Assembly (NCBI GenBank): GCA_037140615.1
Contig: JBAXED010000131.1
Coordinates: 1-9,803, forward strand
DNA: 9,803 nucleotides
Direction of reading: 5' to 3'
Source of the DNA: CAINVV01 sp037140615
GTDB lineage: Bacteria > Bacteroidota > Bacteroidia > Bacteroidales > Prolixibacteraceae
Part shown: piece by piece, positions 1-7,197 of the stretch
Layout of the letters: every line of letters begins with the position of its first letter
How positions within the stretch are numbered: the stretch's first letter is position 1
Position numbers and translations under genes: made by a program
The notes under the pieces: model-generated
Told to the model about the DNA's origin: nothing
The model's database searches: none
Seen by the model: the letters and a program-made list of their open reading frames with translations, nothing else

Positions 1-103
1 TGCAAGAGGAAACCAGAAGGCTTATGACGAAGAATATTACCGTATAGATTTTCATCTGTTAATATTTTGTTTTTTAATTGTCAGATGGAATAGCCACATA
101 ATC

Positions 104-124
104 ATTTTCATTTGGAATGAAAAT
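104..124. repeat. Short perfect inverted repeat
   Basis: ATTTTCATT at 104-112 is followed by a 3-nt spacer (TGG) and the exact reverse complement AATGAAAAT at 116-124. The stem has no GC-rich core and no T-tract follows on either strand, so it does not look like an intrinsic terminator. It could be an operator-like site for a dimeric regulator upstream of porU, or chance in AT-rich DNA. Confidence 0.4.
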
Positions 125-252
125 TCTCCCATGGCCATTTCAGTCGTTTATATTTTGTCCTGAAAATTAGCAATTGCCACAAATATATTGCAAAATAATG
201 AAAACTATATCCATTTTTCAACAAGGAACTACACTATAAACATCGATTTTTT

Positions 253-260
253 TAAATTTG
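253..260 (+). promoter_or_regulatory. Possible porU promoter -7 box
   Basis: TAAATTTG matches the Bacteroidota -7 consensus TAnnTTTG exactly. It would give a transcript start near 265-270 and a leader of roughly 90 nt before the porU ATG at 358. I see no good TTG-type -33 element at the expected distance upstream, so this rests on a single short match in AT-rich sequence. Confidence 0.35.
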
Positions 261-357
261 TTCAATAGTCGCTTCATAAAAAGGCAAATCCGGTCGTTTT
301 TTTATCTGTCATTCGTGCCTATGGAGGTGTTCATCTCGAAATATTTTTCCGCTGAAA

Positions 358-3300
358 ATGTTCAAACGTCTCTTTAATAGGTATATATGTATATTCTTCA
401 CCATGCAACTATCCTTGGGAAGCATGTCGCAGACCGTCGTACAAAACACATTGTTTGCCAGAGGAAAATGGATCAAAATTGAAACTTCATCAACGGGTAT
501 TCACAAAATCTCTTATTCCTGGTTAAAAAATATTGGATTTCTTCATCCCGAAAACGTGAAATTATTCGGCAGCAGGAACGAAAAGATGTCAGGTATAAGC
601 AGTATTTCTTCGGATAATGGCCCAATACAAATACCGGTCTTGAAATTTTCGGAGTCAGTAGGGTCCGAATCTTTGATTTTTTATGTGCCAGGTTCGGTGA
701 GTTGGAATTACGAACCGGTCTCAGGGCAATTTTACCCATCCAGAAATCAATGCGCCAGAGGAAAATCTTTTTTTTTCCTAACGGAGGATGTTGGCAATGA
801 TTTGGCTTTCCCCTTGATGGATCAACCTGCTGGTAACGCGGATGTGAAAACATCAGAATACGATGATTTCGGATTGTGGGAGGAAGAAAATTTGAATTTG
901 CTCGAATCCGGATCCAGATGGTTCACAGCCTTGCTTTCGGGAGGGAGTGTTTTAAGTAAAAGCTTTTCATTTCCGAACAGAATGGAAACAGATCCTGTTA
1001 CACTTAAGGTATATGCGGCAGGACGAAGCTTTTCCGTTACCACAATGGATATTGCACTCAATGGCAATACTCCGGAAAAAATCACTTTCAGCCCGGTTCA
1101 GTCAGCCGCTGAAGCAGATTTTGCCACTGAAGACTCACTTCGGATGTCCAAGAAACTGACTGGATCAGCCATCAACATTTCCTTGAAATACAATGGTACG
1201 ACTTCCGATCAGTGCTGGTTCGATTGTGCCACACTGCAACTCCGGCGAAGCCTTCAATACAGTGGAACTCCACTAAATTTCAGGGATAGCCGTACCATTG
1301 GTATCGGGAAAATTGCTGAATATCAGATCAGTGGAGCCTTGTCTGGCTTACAACTATGGGATATCACCAATTCGTTGTCACCTATTCGGTTAAACTATCA
1401 ACTCAATGGAAATCAGCTGACCTTTCGCGCCATGAGCGATGGCCTGAGAAGCTTTTTGCTTTTTGATCCGCAAAGCCAAAGTCCGGGAGTGACCAAATCA
1501 GATGATGTGACCAACGCAGATATTATGAAAGTTGAAATGCCACAATACCTGATCCTGGCTCCAGCAGCATTTTATGATCAGGCAGAGAGGCTGGCCCAAT
1601 TCCATCGAACAACGGATGGCATGACAGTTTCTGTGGTAACAGTTGAAGCCATCTTCAATAATCTTTCAGGCGGATACCCCGATGTGTCTGCACTTCGTAA
1701 TTTCATCCGGTACCTCTACAAGCAAAAAAGTAGCTCCGGAACATCTGTTTTAAAATATTTGCTTCTTTTCGGGAAAGGAACTTGCGATCAGGTTCATATC
1801 CCGGGAGAAAACAATCCCAATTGGATTCCGACATTCCAGTCTGAAAATTCACTTAGCCGGATAAATTCCTATGTGACAGACGATTTCTTTGGACAACTGG
1901 ATCCAGCCGAAGGGGGTCAAACGGGAAAGTTGGATCTTGGAATCGGGCGCATTCCGGCTTCCTCACTTAGCGAAGCAAACTTTGCAGTTGAAAAAATAAT
2001 TCATTACCATGATGCCGCTTCTCTTGGAGATTGGCGCAACAACATCACCTTCATTGGCGATGATGAGGACAATAATCTTCATGTGTCAGATTCTGAAAGA
2101 CTTGCTGTAAATGTTAACAAAAGCAACCCGGAATATAAGACATCGAAAATATATTTTGATGCCTATCCGCAGGTGCTTACTCCCGAAAAACGTTATCCGG
2201 AGGTTACCGTGGCGATTCGCCGTTCAGTCCAGTCAGGAAGCTTGATGGTTAATTATGTAGGTCATGCCAGCGAAGACGGGCTTGCGCACGAAAGAGTTCT
2301 TACTGTTTCGGACATAGATTCCTGGAGCAACAAGGATCGCCTTCCTTTATTTGTAACGGCCACTTGCGAGTTTAGCCGGTGGGATATGATTGTCAAACGA
2401 TCTGCAGGCGAACATCTTTATTTTCATCCTGCCGGAGGAGCCATTGCTTTGCTGTCGGCCACCCGGCTAGTCTATTCAGCCTCCAATTTTGAGATCAACA
2501 AGAGCTTCTTTAACCACGTTTTTGACAAGGATATGCAAGGCATTCCGCTTCGCTTGGGTGATTTGATCCGGACCATAAAAAATGAAAATAGTGGATCCAT
2601 CAACACGGCCAAATTCTGTCTTTTGGGAGACCCTGCTCTCCGTCTCAATTATCCCGAAAACAGATGCGTGAACCTCGAAATCAACCATCAACCACTTGAT
2701 CAGTTCAGTGGCATCATTTCCCCGACAAGCATGGTGACCATCGCAGGCGAGGTCAGGGATAAGAAGGGTGAAAAAATGGGCCTTTTTAATGGCAATATGA
2801 CGGCCCAGGTTCTGGACCAGCCTACCAGTAAAACGACTTTGGGAAACGGAGGACAACCTCAATTCACCTATCTTTTGCAAGAAAATAAGCTTTTCGAAGG
2901 GAATGTACCGGTCAGGAATGGATCGTTTTCGTACTCTTTTGTCGTTCCCAAAGATGTAAATTTCAACAAGGGAGCCGGATTGATCCGATATTATGTCAAC
3001 AACGGAGCTTCGGATGGCAATGGCTCCTTTGCAAACATTCACTTCAATGGCACTGAAAACGTTTCTATTTCTGACATCAAGGGCCCGGAGATAAAGCTGT
3101 ATCTCGAAAATGAAAAATTTACTGAAGGTGCCAGTGTTTCCCTGAACCCACTATTAATCGTATATGTCAAAGATGAAAATGGCATCAACAGTTCCGGATA
3201 CGGGATTGGTCACGACATTACACTTGAAGTTGACGGGGATGGAGCCAGCCGCGTAAACCTGAACGATTTTTACAGGGCAGATGCAGCTACCTGGAAGTCA

Positions 3301-3726
3301 GGGACCATTTTATATCTTCTCTCCGAATTAACGCCCGGACCGCACACACTTACCTTTAAAATTTGGGATACGTCAAATAATTCATCTTCTGTTTCAGTGC
3401 GTTTCATTGCGAGTAAAGAGTTAGAATTGAAAGCCATGTCCAATTTTCCAAATCCATTCTCTGATCAGACCAGATTTGTCATGACACACAATCGCTACGA
3501 TGAACTATTTGATGTTAAACTGGAAGTGATGGACATCAATGGGCGAACAATCTATTCAGATCAAAAACTACTTGCTTCACGAGGGTATGAAATCACAGAT
3601 TTATGTTGGAACCCCTTCCAACTGGATCCTGTTCCTGTTATGGGTGTCTATCTTTACCGGATTACACTAACAGGGCAGGATGGGGTCCAGGCATCTAAAT
3701 CAGGGAGGATGGTTTTCACCAACTAA
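358..3726 (+). CDS. porU: Type IX secretion system sortase PorU (C25 family)
   Basis: PorU is the cell-surface cysteine protease of the type IX secretion system. It cleaves the C-terminal sorting domain from cargo and passes the cargo on for attachment to anionic LPS. The 1122-residue length is close to known PorU proteins. Residues 1-25 form a signal peptide (basic MFKRLFNR, then a hydrophobic stretch ending SMSQ), which supports the ATG at 358. An N-terminal beta-rich region runs to about 390. The gingipain-like domain spans about 394-765, starting at MPQYLILAP and ending at FCLLGDPALRLNYP. The expected catalytic pair is His636 in NYVGHASEDG and Cys670 in LFVTATCEFSRWD. Ig-like regions follow, then a type A sorting domain from about 1028 (NFPNPFSDQTRF) to the end; PorU of Porphyromonas gingivalis also keeps such a domain. 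The residue after His636 is Ala, where gingipain-like proteins usually have Gly. The partner gene porV does not follow; ispF does, after a repeat hairpin. Confidence 0.93.
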   Translation: MFKRLFNRYICIFFTMQLSLGSMSQTVVQNTLFARGKWIKIETSSTGIHKISYSWLKNIGFLHPENVKLFGSRNEKMSGISSISSDNGPIQIPVLKFSESVGSESLIFYVPGSVSWNYEPVSGQFYPSRNQCARGKSFFFLTEDVGNDLAFPLMDQPAGNADVKTSEYDDFGLWEEENLNLLESGSRWFTALLSGGSVLSKSFSFPNRMETDPVTLKVYAAGRSFSVTTMDIALNGNTPEKITFSPVQSAAEADFATEDSLRMSKKLTGSAINISLKYNGTTSDQCWFDCATLQLRRSLQYSGTPLNFRDSRTIGIGKIAEYQISGALSGLQLWDITNSLSPIRLNYQLNGNQLTFRAMSDGLRSFLLFDPQSQSPGVTKSDDVTNADIMKVEMPQYLILAPAAFYDQAERLAQFHRTTDGMTVSVVTVEAIFNNLSGGYPDVSALRNFIRYLYKQKSSSGTSVLKYLLLFGKGTCDQVHIPGENNPNWIPTFQSENSLSRINSYVTDDFFGQLDPAEGGQTGKLDLGIGRIPASSLSEANFAVEKIIHYHDAASLGDWRNNITFIGDDEDNNLHVSDSERLAVNVNKSNPEYKTSKIYFDAYPQVLTPEKRYPEVTVAIRRSVQSGSLMVNYVGHASEDGLAHERVLTVSDIDSWSNKDRLPLFVTATCEFSRWDMIVKRSAGEHLYFHPAGGAIALLSATRLVYSASNFEINKSFFNHVFDKDMQGIPLRLGDLIRTIKNENSGSINTAKFCLLGDPALRLNYPENRCVNLEINHQPLDQFSGIISPTSMVTIAGEVRDKKGEKMGLFNGNMTAQVLDQPTSKTTLGNGGQPQFTYLLQENKLFEGNVPVRNGSFSYSFVVPKDVNFNKGAGLIRYYVNNGASDGNGSFANIHFNGTENVSISDIKGPEIKLYLENEKFTEGASVSLNPLLIVYVKDENGINSSGYGIGHDITLEVDGDGASRVNLNDFYRADAATWKSGTILYLLSELTPGPHTLTFKIWDTSNNSSSVSVRFIASKELELKAMSNFPNPFSDQTRFVMTHNRYDELFDVKLEVMDINGRTIYSDQKLLASRGYEITDLCWNPFQLDPVPVMGVYLYRITLTGQDGVQASKSGRMVFTN

Positions 3727-3845
3727 AGTGCCTAAAGTGACTAGAGTGACTAAAGTGAGCTAAAGTACTTGTAGCTTCAGTTCGTTAATGTAACTTTACA
3801 TGAATTTTAGTCACTCTAGTCACTTTAGCTCACTTTAGTCACTTC
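3722..3845. repeat. Inverted array of 9-bp CTAAAGTGA units
   Basis: The left arm (3723-3767) is a run of near-identical units: CTAAAGTGC, CTAAAGTGA, CTAGAGTGA, CTAAAGTGA, an extra G, then CTAAAGTA. The right arm (about 3806-3845) carries the same units on the opposite strand. Bases 3732-3754 and 3806-3828 are a perfect 23-bp inverted repeat. After a 1x2 internal loop, 3722-3730 pairs with 3831-3839, so a stem of about 32 bp can form. The roughly 51-nt loop contains a second small hairpin (ATGTAA-CT-TTACAT, 3788-3801). The left arm starts inside the porU stop region, and the right arm ends about 7 nt before the ispF ATG. No T-tract follows, so this is not a classical terminator. If transcribed, it could affect ispF translation or porU mRNA stability; that is inference. 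Confidence 0.85.
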
Positions 3846-3851
3846 TACAAA

Positions 3852-4334
3852 ATGAAGATTAGAATCGGTCAGGGTTACGATGTCCACCAACTGGCAGTAG
3901 GCGAAGAGCTTTGGCTCGGTGGAATTCTAATTCCACACGAGAAAGGCACTGTTGCCCATTCAGATGGCGACGTTTTGCTTCATGCTATTTGTGATGCGCT
4001 GCTGGGAGCCGCCGGCATGCGCGACATTGGTTTTCATTTTCCGGATACGGATTCAGCTTACAAGAATATTGACAGCAAGAAATTGTTGGCTTTGGTGTAC
4101 GGAATGATCAAAGAAAAAGGATATTGCCTGGTTAACCTGGATGCCACAATTTCGGCTCAGCGCCCAAAGCTGAAAGACAGGATACCGGAAATGGAAGCTG
4201 TCATAGCAGCGATTCTTGGTTGCGGTCAGGATGATGTTAACATCAAAGCAACCACCACCGAAAAATTGGGATTCGAAGGAAGGGAAGAGGGGATCTCCGT
4301 TCAGGCGGTTGTCCTTATCCGGAATGTAGAATAA
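3852..4334 (+). CDS. ispF: 2-C-methyl-D-erythritol 2,4-cyclodiphosphate synthase
   Basis: IspF converts CDP-ME 2-phosphate to the 2,4-cyclodiphosphate with release of CMP, in the cytosolic MEP pathway to isoprenoids. The 160-residue length is normal for this homotrimeric family. The zinc ligands are visible as Asp10 and His12 (GQGYDVH) and His44 (LLHAICDALLGA). Other family blocks are HSDGDV (36-41), RDIGFHFPDTD (57-67, with Asp58 in the usual substrate-binding position) and the C-terminal TTTEKLGFEGREEGI (134-148), which holds the CDP-binding Thr/Glu. All key residues are present, so it should be active. The ATG at 3852 starts directly at the conserved MKIRIGQGYDVH. Its upstream region is the right arm of the repeat hairpin, so it has little room for a promoter of its own and may depend on transcription from porU. 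Confidence 0.97.
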   Translation: MKIRIGQGYDVHQLAVGEELWLGGILIPHEKGTVAHSDGDVLLHAICDALLGAAGMRDIGFHFPDTDSAYKNIDSKKLLALVYGMIKEKGYCLVNLDATISAQRPKLKDRIPEMEAVIAAILGCGQDDVNIKATTTEKLGFEGREEGISVQAVVLIRNVE

Positions 4335-4358
4335 TTGTTAACAATAAGTTAAACAATT
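4333..4358. repeat. AT-rich inverted repeat after ispF
   Basis: AATTGTTAAC (4333-4342) can pair with GTTAAACAATT (4348-4358) with one bulged A and a 5-nt loop. The start also contains the 12-bp self-palindrome ATTGTTAACAAT (4334-4345). It begins in the ispF stop codon. The stem is almost all A-T and no T-run follows, so it is at best a weak terminator or a regulator-binding dyad in front of lemA. The rest of the 109-bp ispF-lemA gap shows no clear TAnnTTTG box. Confidence 0.35.
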
Positions 4359-4443
4359 CAAATAAAGGGGCAGTCCAATAAATTGCGAAATATCTTGTGT
4401 AATTTCACAGTGATTATTTAGACTAATCTTAAAAAAAATCGTT

Positions 4444-5037
4444 ATGAGCAAGACAGCATGGATTGTAATAGGAGTCATTTTTTTGGCTCTGTTTTTTGGA
4501 ATTAGTTGGGGAATAAAAACCGGTAACAACATGGTTACCATGGAAGAAGGAGTATCTTCCTCATGGTCGCAGGTTGAAAATGTTTACCAAAGACGTGCCG
4601 ACCTGATACCAAATCTTGTTAGCACAGTAAAGGGCTATGCAGCTCACGAAAGCGAAACGCTGACAGCCGTTATTGAGGCAAGGGCAAAAGCAACTGCCGT
4701 TACAGTTGATCCGACTAAATTGAATGCCGCATCTATTCAACAGTTTCAACAAGCTCAGGGAGGTTTATCTTCTGCTTTGTCCAGATTGATGGTGGTTGTT
4801 GAGAAATATCCTGACTTGAAAGCTAACGAAAACTTTCTGAACCTTCAGGCACAGCTCGAGGGGACAGAAAACAGAATTACAGTCGAACGTCAGAAATTCA
4901 ATCTGGCGGCACAGGCTTTCAATACCTACATCCGCTTGTTCCCTCAGAGTATGATCGCTTCAATGCGCAATTTTGAGAAGAAAGCCTATTTTGAGGCTGA
5001 AAAAGGAGCCTCCACGGCCCCTAAGGTTCAGTTTTAG
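4444..5037 (+). CDS. lemA: LemA family membrane-anchored protein
   Basis: LemA proteins are small membrane-anchored helical proteins whose biochemical role is not settled. The 197 residues begin with one transmembrane segment at about 5-24 (AWIVIGVIFLALFFGISWGI). The diagnostic LemA block follows: SSSWSQVENVYQRRADLIPNL (about 38-58), then VSTVKGYAAHESETLTAVIEARAKA (about 59-83). The C-terminal half carries the usual YPDLKANENFLNLQAQLEGTENRI stretch (122-145) and ends in the conserved helical FNTYIRLFPQ region. Most of the protein should form a helical bundle on the outer face of the cytoplasmic membrane; the topology is inferred. Two TPM-domain genes follow on the same strand, an association common across bacteria, so the three probably form one operon. 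The ATG at 4444 is the natural start before the membrane segment. Only an A-run, not a Shine-Dalgarno sequence, precedes it. Confidence 0.95.
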   Translation: MSKTAWIVIGVIFLALFFGISWGIKTGNNMVTMEEGVSSSWSQVENVYQRRADLIPNLVSTVKGYAAHESETLTAVIEARAKATAVTVDPTKLNAASIQQFQQAQGGLSSALSRLMVVVEKYPDLKANENFLNLQAQLEGTENRITVERQKFNLAAQAFNTYIRLFPQSMIASMRNFEKKAYFEAEKGASTAPKVQF

Positions 5038-5064
5038 ATCATTAATTTAATAGATCCCAATCAG

Positions 5065-5502
5065 GTGAGTAAAGTTAAATTTCTCTCCAAAGAAGAGGAG
5101 CAACAGGTAGTTCAAGCCATCAAGTCGGCCGAATTCCAGACCGGAGGAGAGATTCGGGTTCACATTGAATCTGTCTGTAAAGGAAATGTGCTCGATAGGA
5201 CTTCCTGGCTTTTCAAATCCCTTAAAATGCATAAGACTGCCTTGAGAAATGGCGTACTTATATACCTTTCAACCGACGACCGGAAATTCGCCATTATTGG
5301 AGATGCCGGCATCAACGCGGTTGTTCCGGCCGGTTTTTGGGATGATGTAAAAGAATTGATGATAAGTAATTTTTCAAAAGGCAATCTCGCTGAAGGTTTT
5401 GTTCTGGGTATCGGAAAAGTAGGAGAGAAGCTCAAAGAATTTTTCCCTTACCAGGATGATGACATCAATGAACTTCCTGATGAAATATCTTACGGTAAAT
5501 AG
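5065..5502 (+). CDS. TPM-domain protein without export signal
   Basis: This 145-residue protein is nearly all TPM domain (TLP18.3/Psb32/MOLO-1 fold). The expected blocks are TGGEIRVHIES (26-36), RNGVLIYLSTDDRKFAIIGDAGI (61-83) with the FW pair at 91-92, and a closing GIGKVGEKLKEFFPY (115-129). There is no signal peptide or membrane segment, unlike the next gene, so it is predicted to be cytosolic or peripheral. It starts with GTG at 5065; no ATG lies in frame upstream before a stop, and the sequence from this point fits the domain start. It lies 27 bp after lemA and directly abuts the next TPM gene (TAG at 5500-5502, ATG at 5503), so co-transcription and translational coupling are likely. Plant members of the fold have been reported as phosphatases; for this protein no reaction can be claimed. 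Confidence 0.88.
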   Translation: MSKVKFLSKEEEQQVVQAIKSAEFQTGGEIRVHIESVCKGNVLDRTSWLFKSLKMHKTALRNGVLIYLSTDDRKFAIIGDAGINAVVPAGFWDDVKELMISNFSKGNLAEGFVLGIGKVGEKLKEFFPYQDDDINELPDEISYGK

Positions 5503-6333
5503 ATGATGAAACATAATTTGAAAGGGATTGTAAGTCCCCGGATGTTCCTTTTTGTAGTCTTTCTTCTGGTAATCACCGGCTTGAAAGCCGCTGATGAATT
5601 TCCTGTTCGTCCTGATCCGCCCCGCTTGGTCAATGATTTTGCCGGTGTCCTTTCATCCGATCAGGCTAGAGCTCTGGAAAATAAGCTGGTGAATTTTAAC
5701 CAGAAAACCTCCACCCAGATAGCCATTGTAATTGTCAAAGATATTTTTGGGTATGAAAAAGGTGACTACACCTTTCAACTTGCCCAGAAATGGGGAATTG
5801 GTCAAAAGGGTAAGAACAACGGCATACTGATTATGGTGAAGCCAAAATTGGCCAACGGCGAGACTGGCAAAATCTTTATTGCTGTCGGATATGGTCTCGA
5901 AGGAGCAGTACCTGATATTACTGCCCGCAAAACAATCATTGTGGCTGAAATGATGCCTAGTTTCAAGGTGGATGACTATTACACTGGGCTCGACCGTGCC
6001 ACTTCGGTGCTCATGTCATTGACTGCTGGCGAGTTTACTGCTGATCAATATGATAAGAAAGTCTCAAAGAAGTCGGTTTTCCCGGGTTTTGGAATATTGG
6101 TCATCATTTTCATCATTTTTATGATCTTTAACCGCAATCGCAACCAAACTGTTGGCGCTGATGGCGGTGGTACGAGTTTGCTGGGATCCCTCTGGCTTCT
6201 AAGTATGCTCGGCGGTCGCGGCGGCGGTGGCTCCTGGAACGATTTTTCGGGTGGTGGCGGCGGAGACTCTGGCGGCTTCGGCGGTTTTGGAGGCGGCAGC
6301 TTCGGCGGCGGCGGTGCAGGCGGAGAATGGTAA
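5503..6333 (+). CDS. Exported TPM-domain protein with Gly-rich tail (YgcG-like)
   Basis: This 276-residue protein resembles the YgcG-like TPM proteins found next to lemA. A signal peptide covers about 1-29 (hydrophobic MFLFVVFLLVITGLKA). The TPM domain spans about 38-180, with RLVNDFAGVLSSDQ (41-54), STQIAIVIV (70-78), KWGIGQKGKNNGILIMV (96-112) and VGYGLEGAVPD (128-138). A second membrane segment follows at about 194-209 (PGFGILVIIFIIFMIF) with a basic RNRN stop-transfer. The last 55 residues are low-complexity Gly/Ser/Phe ending GGAGGEW, a tail type typical of this family. The domain should therefore lie outside the cytoplasmic membrane with the tail inside; this topology is inferred. Two adjacent ATGs (5503 and 5506) are possible starts. 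The DNA for the tail is strongly G-rich, unlike its surroundings, because of repeated GGC/GGT/GGA codons. The stop codon is part of the downstream terminator palindrome. Confidence 0.92.
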   Translation: MMKHNLKGIVSPRMFLFVVFLLVITGLKAADEFPVRPDPPRLVNDFAGVLSSDQARALENKLVNFNQKTSTQIAIVIVKDIFGYEKGDYTFQLAQKWGIGQKGKNNGILIMVKPKLANGETGKIFIAVGYGLEGAVPDITARKTIIVAEMMPSFKVDDYYTGLDRATSVLMSLTAGEFTADQYDKKVSKKSVFPGFGILVIIFIIFMIFNRNRNQTVGADGGGTSLLGSLWLLSMLGGRGGGGSWNDFSGGGGGDSGGFGGFGGGSFGGGGAGGEW

Positions 6334-6385
6334 GAACAGATATAAAAAAAAAGCCCGAGCGGGCTTTTTTTTATATCTGTTCTTA
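6331..6385. terminator. Bidirectional intrinsic terminator
   Basis: This is an almost perfect 55-bp palindrome. TAAGAACAGATAT (6331-6343) and ATATCTGTTCTTA (6373-6385) form the outer arms. A run of nine A (6344-6352) faces eight T (6365-6372). The core is GCCC-GAGC-GGGC (6353-6364). Read from either strand it is a GC stem-loop followed by a T-run, so it should stop both the lemA-TPM-TPM transcript and the Nif3/zinc-ribbon transcript. It contains the TPM gene's stop codon and ends 2 bp from the stop of the zinc-ribbon gene. Confidence 0.93.
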
Positions 6386-6387
6386 GT

Positions 6388-7167
6388 TTAATTCTCTTCT
6401 TCCTGGTGGGTGGCGATGTCTTTGTCGACCAAGATCCTTCCGCAATATTCGCAAACGATGATCTTCTTGCGTGAAGCGATATCCAGCTGGCGTTGTGGCG
6501 GGATTTTGTTGAAGCATCCCCCGCAAGCATCGCGCTGCACAGTCACAACAGACAAGCCATTGCGTGCGTTTTTCCGGATCTTGTTGAAGGCTGTCACCAA
6601 ACGATCTTCGATCATGGTGGCGATTTTGGCTGTCTTGGCTTTGAGCAAATCCTCTTCGACAGCTGTCTCAGCTGTGATCTCTTCCAGCTCTTTTTTCTTG
6701 CGGATAAGGTCCTCTTCACGCTCTTTCAGCAATAAATTGGAGGCATCAAGCAATTCACCCTTGCTTTTTACTTCTACCGAATATTCTTTGATCCGTTTTT
6801 CGGCCAACTCAATTTCGAGGGTCTGAAATTCCATCTCTTTGGAAATAGAATCGAATTCACGGTTGTTGCGCACATTCTCCTGCTGCTCCTTGTAATGGTC
6901 GATCTTGGCTTTGGAATCCTTGATCTCAATTTTCTTGTTGGCAACAGCTGTGTTGAGATTTTTGATCTCATCCTGAAGGTTCGTAAGTCTGGTTTTTAAT
7001 CCGACGATTTCATCTTCAAGATCCTGAACCTCTAGCGGTAATTCTCCGCGCAGCGTGTTAATTTTATCGATTTCTGAAACAACGGTTTGTAATTCATAGA
7101 GCATTTTCAGTTTTTCCTGAACTGAAACCTCTTTGCCATCGGTTGTTTTGTTAATTTCTAAAGACAT
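6388..7167 (-). CDS. Coiled-coil protein with C4-type zinc ribbon
   Basis: This 259-residue protein belongs to the family that includes Chlamydia CT398, Helicobacter HP0958/FlgZ and the mycobacterial protein next to Nif3. Residues from about 20 to 185 are heptad-rich, charged helix that should fold into a long antiparallel coiled-coil hairpin. The family signature NNREFDSISKEMEF lies near the turn (101-114). The C-terminus is a zinc ribbon with two CxxC pairs: Cys215/Cys218 (DACGGCFNKIPPQ) and Cys239/Cys242 (VCEYCGRIL). The protein is likely cytosolic and probably acts as a nucleic-acid or protein adaptor; its exact role is unknown. It lies 30 bp downstream of the Nif3 gene on the same strand, a widely conserved pairing, and is the last gene before the shared terminator. 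The ATG at 7167 is the evident start. Confidence 0.9.
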   Translation of the reverse strand: MSLEINKTTDGKEVSVQEKLKMLYELQTVVSEIDKINTLRGELPLEVQDLEDEIVGLKTRLTNLQDEIKNLNTAVANKKIEIKDSKAKIDHYKEQQENVRNNREFDSISKEMEFQTLEIELAEKRIKEYSVEVKSKGELLDASNLLLKEREEDLIRKKKELEEITAETAVEEDLLKAKTAKIATMIEDRLVTAFNKIRKNARNGLSVVTVQRDACGGCFNKIPPQRQLDIASRKKIIVCEYCGRILVDKDIATHQEEEN

Positions 7168-7197
7168 ATCCAGAATATTATATGTTATACTAAAGCC

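Larger units (their letters stand above)
1..357. other. Non-coding leader upstream of porU
   Basis: No gene can be supported here. One forward frame is open from base 2 to about base 163, but it has no start inside the window. Its translation turns into low-complexity hydrophobic residues and matches no family I recognise, so at most the first few dozen bases could be the tail of an upstream gene. The rest is AT-rich, with stops in all frames. It holds a short perfect dyad (104-124) and one promoter-like box (253-260), described separately. An ATG at 321 is out of frame with porU. Confidence 0.6.

Noticed and set aside
2..163. C-terminal end of an upstream gene, perhaps gldJ
   Set aside because: The open frame has no recognisable family residues, and the idea rests only on remembered gene order in Flavobacterium.
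473..853. Open frame of 126 codons on the - strand inside porU
   Set aside because: It lies fully antisense to a clear porU coding region, has no recognisable domain and its composition is that of a shadow frame. The same holds for - strand frames at 822-1085 and 2476-3042.
3722..3845. CRISPR array
   Set aside because: Units are 9 bp and adjacent without unique spacers, and the two arms are inverted; no cas genes are nearby.
6045..6530. Proline-rich - strand open frame (161 codons)
   Set aside because: Its proline runs are the complement of the Gly-rich tail codons of the TPM gene. It also crosses the terminator and overlaps the real zinc-ribbon gene.
6410..6826. + strand open frame of 138 codons
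   Set aside because: It is antisense to the zinc-ribbon coiled-coil gene, Ser/Ile-rich and without any family signature.
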